In this document: positions 7,249-14,211 of the stretch, piece after piece
Position numbering within the stretch: position 1 is the first letter of the stretch
Layout of the letters: the number at the start of each line of letters is the position of its first letter
Origin: Thermomicrobiales bacterium
GTDB lineage: Bacteria; Chloroflexota; Chloroflexia; Thermomicrobiales; UBA6265
Length of the DNA: 14,713 nt
Assembly: GCA_030446955.1 (NCBI GenBank)
Contig: JAUJMG010000048.1
Coordinates: 1-14,713 of the forward strand
Reading direction: 5' to 3'
Made by a program: the position numbers and the translations under genes
The notes under the pieces: model-generated
The model's database searches: none
The model's input: only the letters and a program-made list of their open reading frames with translations
What the model was told of the DNA's origin: nothing

Positions 7249-8151
7249 ATGCCGATCGAACGAGATGAGGGACTCTCGGCCCTGCTCCGGGCCACGGAGG
7301 CCACCCGGATTTGCACAGGGTTCTCCTTCACCGAGGGGCCTGTCTGGGTGCCTACCGACGATTGCCTCCTCTTTAGCGACATCCCCAACAACCGCATCCA
7401 CCGTTGGCGACCGCGAATGGGCGTTGCTGAGGTCTACCGGGAGCCGAGCCGGAACAGCAACGGGCTGACACTGGATCTCGACGGCAACCTGCTGGCCTGC
7501 GAACACTCCGGACGGCAGATCACTCGCGCCCCCTACGGAGGGCCAGAGACCACGCTGGTCGACCGTTTCGAGGGCAAGAAGCTCAACAGCCCTAATGACG
7601 TGGTGGTTCATTCGAGCGGAGCGATCTACTTCACCGACCCGACCTACGGCATCCGTGATTCCCGCGCCGCTGGCCTGGAGGTGGAACAGGAACTGCCGCA
7701 CCAGGGCGTCTACCGCTTGGATACGGACGGAACGCTGACGCTACTGGATGCGTCGTTCAGTCAACCCAACGGCCTCGCCTTCTCCCCGGACGAATCCCTC
7801 CTCTACGTCGGCGACTCTCAGGAGTTGATCGTCCGCCGCTTCCGCGTCCTGCCGAACGGCACACTGGCGGACGGGACGCTGTTCGTCGACATGCGGGGGC
7901 ACGGACGTTCCGGCCCACCGGACGGGATGAAGGTCGACGAGGATGGGCGCCTCTGGTCTACGGGCGCAGGTGGGGTCTGGGTCGTGGAGCCAAACGGTCA
8001 TCTGCTCGGCATCCTGGCGATCCCGGCGGAGTACCCGGCCAACCTCACCTTCGGCGGCCCTGATTTTTCCACCCTCTTCCTCACCGCCCACACAAGCGTC
8101 TACCAGATTGAGACGGCTGTGCGGGGTATCGCTCCCGGTTCACGGGGATAA
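7249..8151 (+). CDS. SMP-30/gluconolactonase/LRE family hydrolase
   Basis: This 300-residue protein should form a six-bladed beta-propeller of the SMP-30/gluconolactonase (LRE-like) family. These are metal-dependent lactonases or esterases, often acting on sugar lactones. The expected metal ligands and catalytic residues are present: E29 in SFTEGPVW, N116 in LNSPNDVVV, N174 in QPNGLAFSP and D225 in PPDGMKVD. Length is normal and no signal peptide is seen, so it is probably cytoplasmic. ATG 7249 is preceded by TGAGGA four bases away, a good ribosome site. The gene stands alone between the homoserine dehydrogenase (178-base gap) and the transporter operon (111-base gap). Its natural substrate cannot be read from the sequence; a sugar lactone is the usual guess. 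Confidence 0.88.
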   Translation: MPIERDEGLSALLRATEATRICTGFSFTEGPVWVPTDDCLLFSDIPNNRIHRWRPRMGVAEVYREPSRNSNGLTLDLDGNLLACEHSGRQITRAPYGGPETTLVDRFEGKKLNSPNDVVVHSSGAIYFTDPTYGIRDSRAAGLEVEQELPHQGVYRLDTDGTLTLLDASFSQPNGLAFSPDESLLYVGDSQELIVRRFRVLPNGTLADGTLFVDMRGHGRSGPPDGMKVDEDGRLWSTGAGGVWVVEPNGHLLGILAIPAEYPANLTFGGPDFSTLFLTAHTSVYQIETAVRGIAPGSRG

Positions 8152-8181
8152 ACTGGGCCGGCTCGCTAGGGGTGCGGGCCA

Positions 8182-8210
8182 TTGACGGCATACTGGACCG
8201 GCGGTACCCT
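8182..8210 (+). promoter_or_regulatory. Candidate promoter for the ABC transporter/M24 operon
   Basis: TTGACG (8182-8187, five of six matches to TTGACA) is followed after exactly 17 bases by TACCCT (8205-8210), which keeps the T, A and final T of a -10 box. Transcription would begin near 8217, giving a leader of about 45 bases before the binding-protein ATG. The -10 is imperfect, so this is tentative. Confidence 0.4.
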
Positions 8211-8262
8211 CCTGCCCCACTCGCTCCACTGAGTCCAGACGCCGCATCGGCAAGGAGGCAAC

Positions 8263-9843
8263 ATGGCGACTAGGTTTCCCGAGCTTTCCCGACGCTCCTT
8301 TCTCAAGGGCATCGGCCTCGGTTCGGCCGCGGCGGTCGCGTCCGGGTCGCGGCCGCTCGGCCTGGCCGGCATCCGCCCAGCCGGGGCGCAGGAACAGCGG
8401 CTGGCAAAGGTAGCAATCGCGCTCGGGGCAGACCCCCGGACGCTGATGCCCAACGCCATCGTCGACTGGACCACGAGCGTCCCAATCGAACACATCTACG
8501 ATCCAGCCCTTCTCCACGACCCGACAGAGGAGTACAGCATTGGGCCGTGGCTGACGACGCTGTCGAACGTGGACGAACTGACATGGGAGTTGAAGCTCGT
8601 CAAGCCGGACATCACGTTCCACAACGGGCACGTTCTTGATGCCTCCGCGTTCAAGGCGGCGATCGATTGGGCCAAGGACCCGGCCAACGAGAGTCACTAC
8701 CTGGAGCGCTGGGAGGTCATGAGCGATGTCACGGTCGTCGATCCGCAGACGTTGCGGATCACGACGGCCGAACCGTTCCCGATCATCGATCAGCGCCTAC
8801 GGGAGGTCCACCCAATCGACCCACAGTACCTGCAGGAAGCAGGCGCCCAGAAGATGGCCGAGCAGCCGATCGGGACTGGGCCGTTCACGTTTGTGGAATG
8901 GAAGCGCGGCGAGCGCCTCGTCGTTGACCGCAACCCCAACTACTGGCGCAACCCCGTCCAGGTGGACCGCGTCGAATTCCGGTTCATTCCGGAGTTCAGT
9001 TCCCGCCTCTCGGCGCTGCTGGCCGAGGAGATCGAGATCGTCAAGGACGTCCCGGTCGACTCCATTGAAACGGTCAACAACAGCGGAGTGGCCCGGATTG
9101 AGGCGCTCCCCTCGTCGCGGATCAACTACGTGGCCTTGGTCAACAACCGGGAGGACAGCGTCCTCAACGATGTGCGGATCCGCCAGGCGATCAACTACGG
9201 GGTCGACGTGAAGGGCATCATCGATGGTGTCTTCCAAGGTCAGGCCACGCGGATGGCCGGTGCCCTTTCGGGGCTGAACCCGGACGTCAACCCGGAGATC
9301 AAGCCCTATCCCTACGACCCCGAGAAGGCACAGGCGCTGCTCAAGGAGGCTGGCTACGAGCCGGGCGAACTTGAGATCGTCATGGACGCGCCGCAGGGGC
9401 GGTACCCGATGGATTCCGACGCCGCGCAGGCGATTGCCGCCTCGCTTGGAGCGATCGGGATCAATGTCCAAGTTCAGTACAACGAGTGGGGCACCCACCT
9501 CGACAAGATCGTCAATCGCCGCACCGGCGACATGTTCTACTTGGGCTGGGGACCGTCGCTCGAAGCGTACGGGACGCTCGCCTTCCTCTTTGTCGGCGAC
9601 TCCACCTATAGCGGGTACACCAATCCTGACGTCGAAGCGAAGATCGCGGAGGCCTCGAAGACCGTCGACCCGGAAGCGCGCCGGCAGATGTGGAACGAGA
9701 TCCAGCAGATGGTCTACAACGATGCGGGCTGGCTGTTCCTCTGGCAGCAGCACGACATCTACGGCGTCTCCAATAAGGTCGAATGGGACCCGCGGCCGGA
9801 CGAGTTCCTGTGGATGGGCGAGACCGGGCCGCGGACCGGATAG
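8263..9843 (+). CDS. ABC transporter substrate-binding protein, oligopeptide type (SBP_bac_5), Tat-exported
   Basis: This 526-residue extracytoplasmic protein binds the ligand of a peptide/nickel-class ABC importer. The N-terminus has a twin-arginine signal, SRRSFLKG (R10, R11), with a hydrophobic region and a probable cleavage after AGA near residue 42. There is no lipobox cysteine, so it is not an evident lipoprotein. Family 5 features include GPWLTTLSNVDELTWELKL, the GTGPFTFVEWKRGERLVVDRN stretch around residues 206-226, NYWRNP, and VRIRQAINYGVD. Length is normal for the family. AAGGAGG at 8252-8258 gives a very strong ribosome site and fixes ATG 8263. It opens an operon with two permeases and an M24 enzyme. 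The ligand is not identifiable; family members bind di- and oligopeptides, sugars, opines and other small molecules. Confidence 0.93.
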   Translation: MATRFPELSRRSFLKGIGLGSAAAVASGSRPLGLAGIRPAGAQEQRLAKVAIALGADPRTLMPNAIVDWTTSVPIEHIYDPALLHDPTEEYSIGPWLTTLSNVDELTWELKLVKPDITFHNGHVLDASAFKAAIDWAKDPANESHYLERWEVMSDVTVVDPQTLRITTAEPFPIIDQRLREVHPIDPQYLQEAGAQKMAEQPIGTGPFTFVEWKRGERLVVDRNPNYWRNPVQVDRVEFRFIPEFSSRLSALLAEEIEIVKDVPVDSIETVNNSGVARIEALPSSRINYVALVNNREDSVLNDVRIRQAINYGVDVKGIIDGVFQGQATRMAGALSGLNPDVNPEIKPYPYDPEKAQALLKEAGYEPGELEIVMDAPQGRYPMDSDAAQAIAASLGAIGINVQVQYNEWGTHLDKIVNRRTGDMFYLGWGPSLEAYGTLAFLFVGDSTYSGYTNPDVEAKIAEASKTVDPEARRQMWNEIQQMVYNDAGWLFLWQQHDIYGVSNKVEWDPRPDEFLWMGETGPRTG

Positions 9844-9876
9844 CAGGGAGCGCAACGAGGACGGGTCGTCCAGAAG

Positions 9877-10794
9877 ATGGGACGTTTTGTTGCCGGTCGG
9901 CTCGTATCTGGGGCGGTCGTGGTCGTGCTCGCGGTCACGGCCGTCTTCTTCATGGTGCGCCTCTCGGGCGACCCAGTGCTGCTCTTCGCGCCGATGGACA
10001 CCTCCCGTAAGGATATCGACGAGATCCGGGAGCGCCTGGGCTTCAACGATCCGCTGGTGGTCCAGTACGGGCGGTTCATGGGGGACGCCGCTCGGGGCGA
10101 CTTCGGGAACTCGACCCGGGAGCAACGCCCGGCGATGGAGGTTGTGGTCGAGCGGCTGCCGGCCACAGTCCAACTCGGCGTCGTCGCGCTCGTGCTATCG
10201 CTGGCGATCGGCGTGCCGCTCGGCGTCCTTGCGGCGACCCGGCACGGCTCGATCTGGGACAAGGTCGCAAGCCTGATTGCTGTCGCCGGGCAGGCGATCC
10301 CCGGTTTCTGGCTCGGCTTGCTCCTGATGCTGCTCTTCGCCGTCCGGCTCGGTTGGCTGCCAACCAGCGGCCGCGGTGGGGTGCAGCACATGATCATGCC
10401 GGCAATCACGCTGGCAGCCTTCAGCACCGCGCGCTATGCCCGCCTAGCTCGCTCGACGATGCTCGATGTCCTCAATCAGGACTACATCCGGACGGCGCAG
10501 GCGAAGGGCTTGGCCGGCCGCAGTGTGGTCTGGGGGCACGCCTTCAAGAACGCCAGCATCCCCCTGATCACCATGACGGGGCTGGAGATCGGGCGACTGC
10601 TTGAGGGCGCCGTCATCATCGAGCAGGTCTTCGCCTGGCCCGGGATCGGCTGGGTCACGGTGCAGGCGCTGCTGAACCGCGACTTCGCGGTGGTGATGGC
10701 AGCGGTCGTCCTCTTCGCGGTGATGTACACCCTCGCCAACCTCCTGACCGACCTAGCCTACGGGCGGGTGAACCCGCAGGTTCGCCAGTCATGA
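9877..10794 (+). CDS. ABC transporter permease, DppB/GsiC type
   Basis: This 305-residue inner-membrane permease is the first of the pair in a peptide/nickel-type importer. It has an N-terminal membrane helix (about 10-28), the typical extracytoplasmic segment with ERLGFNDPLVVQYGRF, a group of five further helices, and the ATPase-docking EAA-like loop DYIRTAQAKGLAGRSVVWGH (202-221). The C-terminal signature VFAWPGIGWVTVQALLNRDF follows at 251-270. ATG 9877 lies 33 bases after the binding-protein stop; its ribosome site is weak, with GAGGA rather far upstream. The stop overlaps the next start as ATGA, indicating translational coupling with the second permease. Confidence 0.93.
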   Translation: MGRFVAGRLVSGAVVVVLAVTAVFFMVRLSGDPVLLFAPMDTSRKDIDEIRERLGFNDPLVVQYGRFMGDAARGDFGNSTREQRPAMEVVVERLPATVQLGVVALVLSLAIGVPLGVLAATRHGSIWDKVASLIAVAGQAIPGFWLGLLLMLLFAVRLGWLPTSGRGGVQHMIMPAITLAAFSTARYARLARSTMLDVLNQDYIRTAQAKGLAGRSVVWGHAFKNASIPLITMTGLEIGRLLEGAVIIEQVFAWPGIGWVTVQALLNRDFAVVMAAVVLFAVMYTLANLLTDLAYGRVNPQVRQS

Positions 10795-11669
10795 GCAGTC
10801 TGGCGGTGGCGGTTCCCCGGGCCGCGCCCTCGACGCAGCGGCACGCGGCCCAAGCCCTGATCCGGGATCGCTGGGCACTGGCGGCGGTCACCTTCCTGGC
10901 AATCGTCATCCTCGCGGCGGTGCTGGCGCCACTGCTGGTGCCCGACACGGTTAACAACCCGGATTTCCGGGCCCGGCTCAAGCCGCCGCTAACACCCGAC
11001 CATCTGCTCGGCACCGATCAACTCGGCCGGGACGTGTTTGACCGGATGCTGCTCGGGGCGCGCGTCTCGCTGACGGTCGGCTTTGTGGCGGTCTTCCTGT
11101 CGGCGGTGATCGGCATCCCGATTGGGATGCTGGCTGGGTACTTCGGGGGCTGGTTGGACGTAGTACTGATGCGGCTGGCCGATGTTCAACTCTCCATTCC
11201 GTTCATCCTGCTGGCGCTGACGATCAACGCGATCATCGGCCTCGGGCTGCAGAACATCATCATCACCCTCGTCATCGTCGGCTGGGTGGAGTACGCGCGC
11301 ATCGCTCGCGGGGAGATTCTGGTTACCCGGGAGCGGGAGTTCGTGCAGGCAGCCACACTCGCCGGCTGTTCGCCCGCCCGCATCCTCGCTCGCCATCTCT
11401 TCCCGAACATCGTGACGCCGCTGATCGTGATCGGGACGCTGCAGGTGGCGCGGTTCATCATCGCGGAGGCGAGCATCAGCTTCCTCGGGTTCGGCGTCCA
11501 GCCGCCGACTCCGGCCTGGGGAAGCATGGTCAGCGAAGGACTCGACTACATCTTCGCGGCCTGGTGGCTGATCACTTTTCCGGGCCTGGCGCTGGCGCTG
11601 GTGGCCCTGGCGGTGAACACCACGGGGGATTGGCTGCGGGACACGCTGGACCCACGTTTGAAGCGATAA
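10791..11669 (+). CDS. ABC transporter permease, DppC/GsiD type
   Basis: This 292-residue inner-membrane permease is the second of the pair. It has the N-terminal OppC-like segment with one helix (about 29-50), the conserved HLLGTDQLGRDVFDRMLLGA (71-90), five further helices and the EAA-like docking loop EFVQAATLAGCSPARILARH (183-202). It closes with the family pattern SFLGFGVQPPTPAWGSM and a DTLDPRLKR tail. The ATG overlaps the first permease's stop, so the two subunits are probably made in equal amounts. No DppD/DppF ATP-binding subunit lies on either side in this window, so the transporter must use ATPases encoded elsewhere or shared with another system. The gene is followed after 13 bases by the M24 enzyme. 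Confidence 0.93.
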   Translation: MSSLAVAVPRAAPSTQRHAAQALIRDRWALAAVTFLAIVILAAVLAPLLVPDTVNNPDFRARLKPPLTPDHLLGTDQLGRDVFDRMLLGARVSLTVGFVAVFLSAVIGIPIGMLAGYFGGWLDVVLMRLADVQLSIPFILLALTINAIIGLGLQNIIITLVIVGWVEYARIARGEILVTREREFVQAATLAGCSPARILARHLFPNIVTPLIVIGTLQVARFIIAEASISFLGFGVQPPTPAWGSMVSEGLDYIFAAWWLITFPGLALALVALAVNTTGDWLRDTLDPRLKR

Positions 11670-11670
11670 C

Positions 11671-11677
11671 GGAGGGG
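11671..11677 (+). promoter_or_regulatory. Ribosome binding site that fixes the M24 start
   Basis: GGAGGGG ends five bases before ATG 11683. It overlaps the alternative GTG 11677, which has no Shine-Dalgarno sequence of its own, so ATG 11683 is the better start. Confidence 0.6.
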
Positions 11678-11682
11678 TGGTC

Positions 11683-12873
11683 ATGCCGTTTGTGCCGCAA
11701 GAGGTGTTCGCCGACCGAGCGAAGCGGATCCGTGAGCACCTGGGCGAGAACAACCTCGAAGCCCTAGTCGTCACTACGCCCGAGAACTTCTACATGGTGT
11801 CGGGATTCCATCTCGACGTCGCCCCCTGGGAGCGGCCCGTCGCGGCGGTCATCCCCCGCGAGGGCGACCCGTTCCTGATTATGAACGAGCTTTCGACCAA
11901 CCACCTCCGGATGGCGGAGGAGCGGAGAACGATCTTCATCCGGGACCACGCGATCTACGTCGAACACCCGCGGATGTGCAACCGCACTTACACCCGCGAC
12001 CAGTGGGCCCTGCTGCTGGCCACCAAGCTCCGCGAGGTCAGGATCAGCCGCGGCAAGCTGGGCGTCGAAGGCGGTGGACCGGTCGCCCTGAGGTTGGTGG
12101 AGCCGGGGTTCGAGTTCGTCGACGTGACGCGCTATCTGGTTGAGATGCGCCAGGTCAAGTACCCGGCCGAGCTGGAGATCATGCAGCGCTGTGCCGAGCT
12201 GACCGACTACGGCCAGGACCGGTACATGGAGCTGCTCAAGCCGGGGGAGATCGTCACGGCATTCGACTTTCAGATCGCGCGGCTGATCGCCGAGGAAGGG
12301 GCGCGGCGCTACCCGGAAGATCGGCTTGAAGTCCGTCTCTTCTCCCTCTCCGGGCCGGCGTCCGCCGCGCCGCACGGCACGGGAGCCACCTGCGGCCAGC
12401 GGTTCGAGAAGGGCGACGGCGTCGTCAACATCATCATCTGCCGGCTCAACGGCCTGGTGGTCGAGAACGAGCGGACCCTTTTCGTCGGCGAGCCGAAGAG
12501 CGACCTCCAGCGCAAGGCGTTCGAGGTGGCGACGGAGGCGTGCGAGGCGGCCGCCGAGCAGATGGTCGCCGGCAACCCCGTCTCCAGCGCCGACGCGGCG
12601 GCTCAGGCGGCGATCGAGAAGGCGGGCTTTGGCGACAACATCATGCACCGCACGGGGCACGGAATGGGCATCGCCGGGCACGAGTTCCCGGAGGACATGC
12701 CATTCCTCCACCGACCGTTCATGGAGCGCGAGGTCTACTCGTCGGAGCCGGGAATCTACCTCTACGGCGTCGGCGGCTTCCGCCACGACGACACCGTCGT
12801 CGTCGGCGCCAAGGCACCGGAGGTCATCACGAAGCGCTCGAAGCGCCTCGAAGACCAGATCGTACCGGTTTGA
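11683..12873 (+). CDS. M24 family (Xaa-Pro aminopeptidase/creatinase superfamily) enzyme with altered metal site
   Basis: This 396-residue protein has the two-domain M24 layout: a creatinase-type N-terminal domain (about 10-150) and a pita-bread catalytic domain (about 165-385). H231 in APHGTG, H322 and H326 in MHRTGHG, H333 and E355 in SSEPGIY match the conserved histidines and one ligand of aminopeptidase P. The other metal ligands are changed. The first Asp position is I250 (GVVNIII), the second is E261 (VENERTLF), and the last Glu is D369 (FRHDDT). Family members hydrolyse Xaa-Pro peptides with two metals; creatinase and ectoine hydrolase share the fold without the metals. It is the last gene of the transporter operon, so it probably cleaves the imported compound in the cytoplasm. 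No signal peptide is seen. Whether it is a true peptidase is open. Confidence 0.88.
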   Translation: MPFVPQEVFADRAKRIREHLGENNLEALVVTTPENFYMVSGFHLDVAPWERPVAAVIPREGDPFLIMNELSTNHLRMAEERRTIFIRDHAIYVEHPRMCNRTYTRDQWALLLATKLREVRISRGKLGVEGGGPVALRLVEPGFEFVDVTRYLVEMRQVKYPAELEIMQRCAELTDYGQDRYMELLKPGEIVTAFDFQIARLIAEEGARRYPEDRLEVRLFSLSGPASAAPHGTGATCGQRFEKGDGVVNIIICRLNGLVVENERTLFVGEPKSDLQRKAFEVATEACEAAAEQMVAGNPVSSADAAAQAAIEKAGFGDNIMHRTGHGMGIAGHEFPEDMPFLHRPFMEREVYSSEPGIYLYGVGGFRHDDTVVVGAKAPEVITKRSKRLEDQIVPV

Positions 12874-12916
12874 CGGGTCCGGGCGGAGGGAAGCCGCGCC
12901 GGCGTAGGGCCGTACA

Positions 12917-12948
12917 CGGATCGCCGCCCCCGGGAACGCGGCGATCCG
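12917..12948 (+). terminator. GC-rich hairpin after the M24 gene, possible terminator
   Basis: CGGATCGCCGC (12917-12927) pairs perfectly with GCGGCGATCCG (12938-12948) around a 10-base loop, 43 bases after the M24 stop. There is no T-run after it, so it is not a classical intrinsic terminator, but it would be a strong 3' end or a Rho-assisted stop. A second palindrome, GGCGCCAC/GTGGTGCC (12985-13000), lies just downstream. Confidence 0.45.
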
Positions 12949-13041
12949 CCTCCCGACGCCCGCCGCCCGATCCTTCGCGCCGGTGGCGCCACGTGGTGCC
13001 GCAAGGGGGAGCGCCGGGGTCGGCAGGAGAATGAGGATCAT

Positions 13042-13416
13042 GTGGACATCGAAAGCCTGACCGCCGCGCTCCGGGACGCGTTCGCGCCGCTGATCGAGGC
13101 GGACGAGGTGGACATCGAGGTGGGCCAGGAGCTCGGTGAGGTCGAGGTCGTGGCCGAAACCTGGACGCTCCACCTGGAGGGGTTGCCGGAGGCGCCGAGG
13201 GGGTGGATCGCCATCGACGATGAACCGGAGAACGCGGCAGATATTCGCGTCGCGCGGGAAGAAGCTATGGGAACCGAAGCGATGGCGGCGCTGGTCCAGG
13301 CCGATTCGTTGCTCGGCGGCGCCCTGAGGGGCGCGCTGACCGCGTCGGACGACCCCATCTCGGTGGACCTCGCGGCAGCGCTGCGGGCAGATGCGTCTCA
13401 AGCTCCGCAGGGGTAG
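13042..13416 (+). CDS. Small acidic hypothetical protein
   Basis: I do not recognise this 124-residue protein. It is strongly acidic, rich in Asp, Glu and Ala, with no membrane segment, signal peptide or cysteine. The N-terminal half looks mixed (alternating VDIEVGQELGEVEVVAETWT suggests beta strands, followed by a GWIAIDDEP turn). The C-terminal half looks helical. The start is GTG 13042, with GAGGA at 13033-13037 four bases upstream. The ATGs at 13031 and 13040 are in another frame and stop after a few codons. It follows the operon hairpin, so it is probably transcribed separately. It converges on a minus-strand gene across an inverted repeat. Coding status is supported by the ribosome site and the ordinary residue composition compared with the other frames. 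Confidence 0.6.
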   Translation: MDIESLTAALRDAFAPLIEADEVDIEVGQELGEVEVVAETWTLHLEGLPEAPRGWIAIDDEPENAADIRVAREEAMGTEAMAALVQADSLLGGALRGALTASDDPISVDLAAALRADASQAPQG

Positions 13417-13517
13417 CGGAAGGGCGTGCTGTTACCGCGACGCCTGTTGCCGCGAGCCGCACCGGCTCCCGACCGGGCAAGGTTTTCACCAGACCCGGCT
13501 CCCACGATGGGGTGAAG

Positions 13518-13542
13518 GGCGTGGACGCGCCGCGTCCACGCC
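13518..13542. terminator. Perfect 12-bp inverted repeat between convergent genes, possible two-way terminator
   Basis: GGCGTGGACGCG (13518-13529) and CGCGTCCACGCC (13531-13542) are exact reverse complements around a single C. They lie between the stop of the plus-strand acidic protein and the stop of the minus-strand membrane protein. The position and symmetry suit a terminator working in both directions, although the flanking T content is low (TCGTTGGGCTT after it). The rest of the gap, 13417-13570, shows nothing else. Confidence 0.5.
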
Positions 13543-13570
13543 GGGCCTCGTTGGGCTTGACGGGGGTCCG

Positions 13571-14053
13571 TCATTCCACGCGGGATGCCAGCAGTTGCAC
13601 GATGTTCTCCCCATCGCTGCGGTCGACCGAGACGTAGACGTTGAGATCGCTGCGCCTTGCCTCAAGGTACGGCGGAAACGTCCTCGGGTCCGACGGCGTC
13701 ACCGACCAGCCCAGGGATGTGAGCTGGGCGCCGTGGTGGGCGAAGACGTCGGCCGGCGCCGCCCTGGTCATGTATCCAGCGTGGCAGAGGTCCTTGATCT
13801 TGTCCTCGGAGAAGGTTGCCCGCGCCCCGCCGAAGGGAGCGAGTTGGGAGATGATCTCTTCGCGGCCTTGGCCGCAGCCCGCTTGCCGCACCGCATTGCC
13901 CACCAGAGATCCGGCGACGAGCAGCACTGCCACGGTGGCGCCGACGCCAATGAGGCGCACGACCCGAGGACCACCCGCTCTCGCACGCTCCGATCGCTGG
14001 TGCGTCACCGCCGTCCACGTCCTGCTTGCCGTGCCCCGAGCTGCATCCAACAT
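13571..14053 (-). CDS. Single-pass membrane hypothetical protein
   Basis: I do not recognise this 160-residue protein. A basic N-terminus (residues 1-33, many Arg) is followed by one hydrophobic helix (about 32-54). A soluble domain of about 100 residues with two cysteines (C60, C90) comes next, ending in DLNVYVSVDRSDGENIVQLL, which looks like strand-helix. The positive-inside pattern suggests the C-terminal domain is outside the cytoplasm. The minus-strand ATG at 14053-14051 has AGGAAGG (plus-strand 14061-14067) seven bases upstream, a good ribosome site. A longer plus-strand frame across the same bases is Arg/Pro-rich and starts inside the preceding gene, so I take the minus strand as the coding one. 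Convergent with the acidic protein gene; the function is unknown. Confidence 0.6.
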   Translation of the reverse strand: MLDAARGTASRTWTAVTHQRSERARAGGPRVVRLIGVGATVAVLLVAGSLVGNAVRQAGCGQGREEIISQLAPFGGARATFSEDKIKDLCHAGYMTRAAPADVFAHHGAQLTSLGWSVTPSDPRTFPPYLEARRSDLNVYVSVDRSDGENIVQLLASRVE

Positions 14054-14211
14054 CGCGCCGCCTTCCTGATCATCCGCGCAACCACGGCCGGTCCGTTGAC
14101 CATCCGCACCACCATGGACGCCGAAACCGGCCTGCGCATCCGGAAAGCTACGGATTAGGCGCGGGATTTCCGCTGTAACGCATTCAGGGGAACGGAAGCC
14201 CGGTGGGATGG

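Noticed and set aside
8797..10173. 458-codon minus-strand open frame opposite the binding protein and first permease
   Set aside because: Antisense shadow of two clearly recognised transporter genes; Val/Asp/Arg/Leu/His-rich with no family features.
11764..13401. 545-codon minus-strand open frame opposite the M24 enzyme and acidic protein
   Set aside because: It spans two plus-strand genes and their intergenic hairpins. Its composition is that of an antisense shadow and it has no recognisable motif.
13391..14158. 255-codon plus-strand open frame overlapping the minus-strand membrane protein
   Set aside because: It begins inside the acidic protein gene, runs through the inverted repeat and is Arg/His/Pro-rich without hydrophobic core. 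The minus-strand frame has a good ribosome site and a clear membrane helix.
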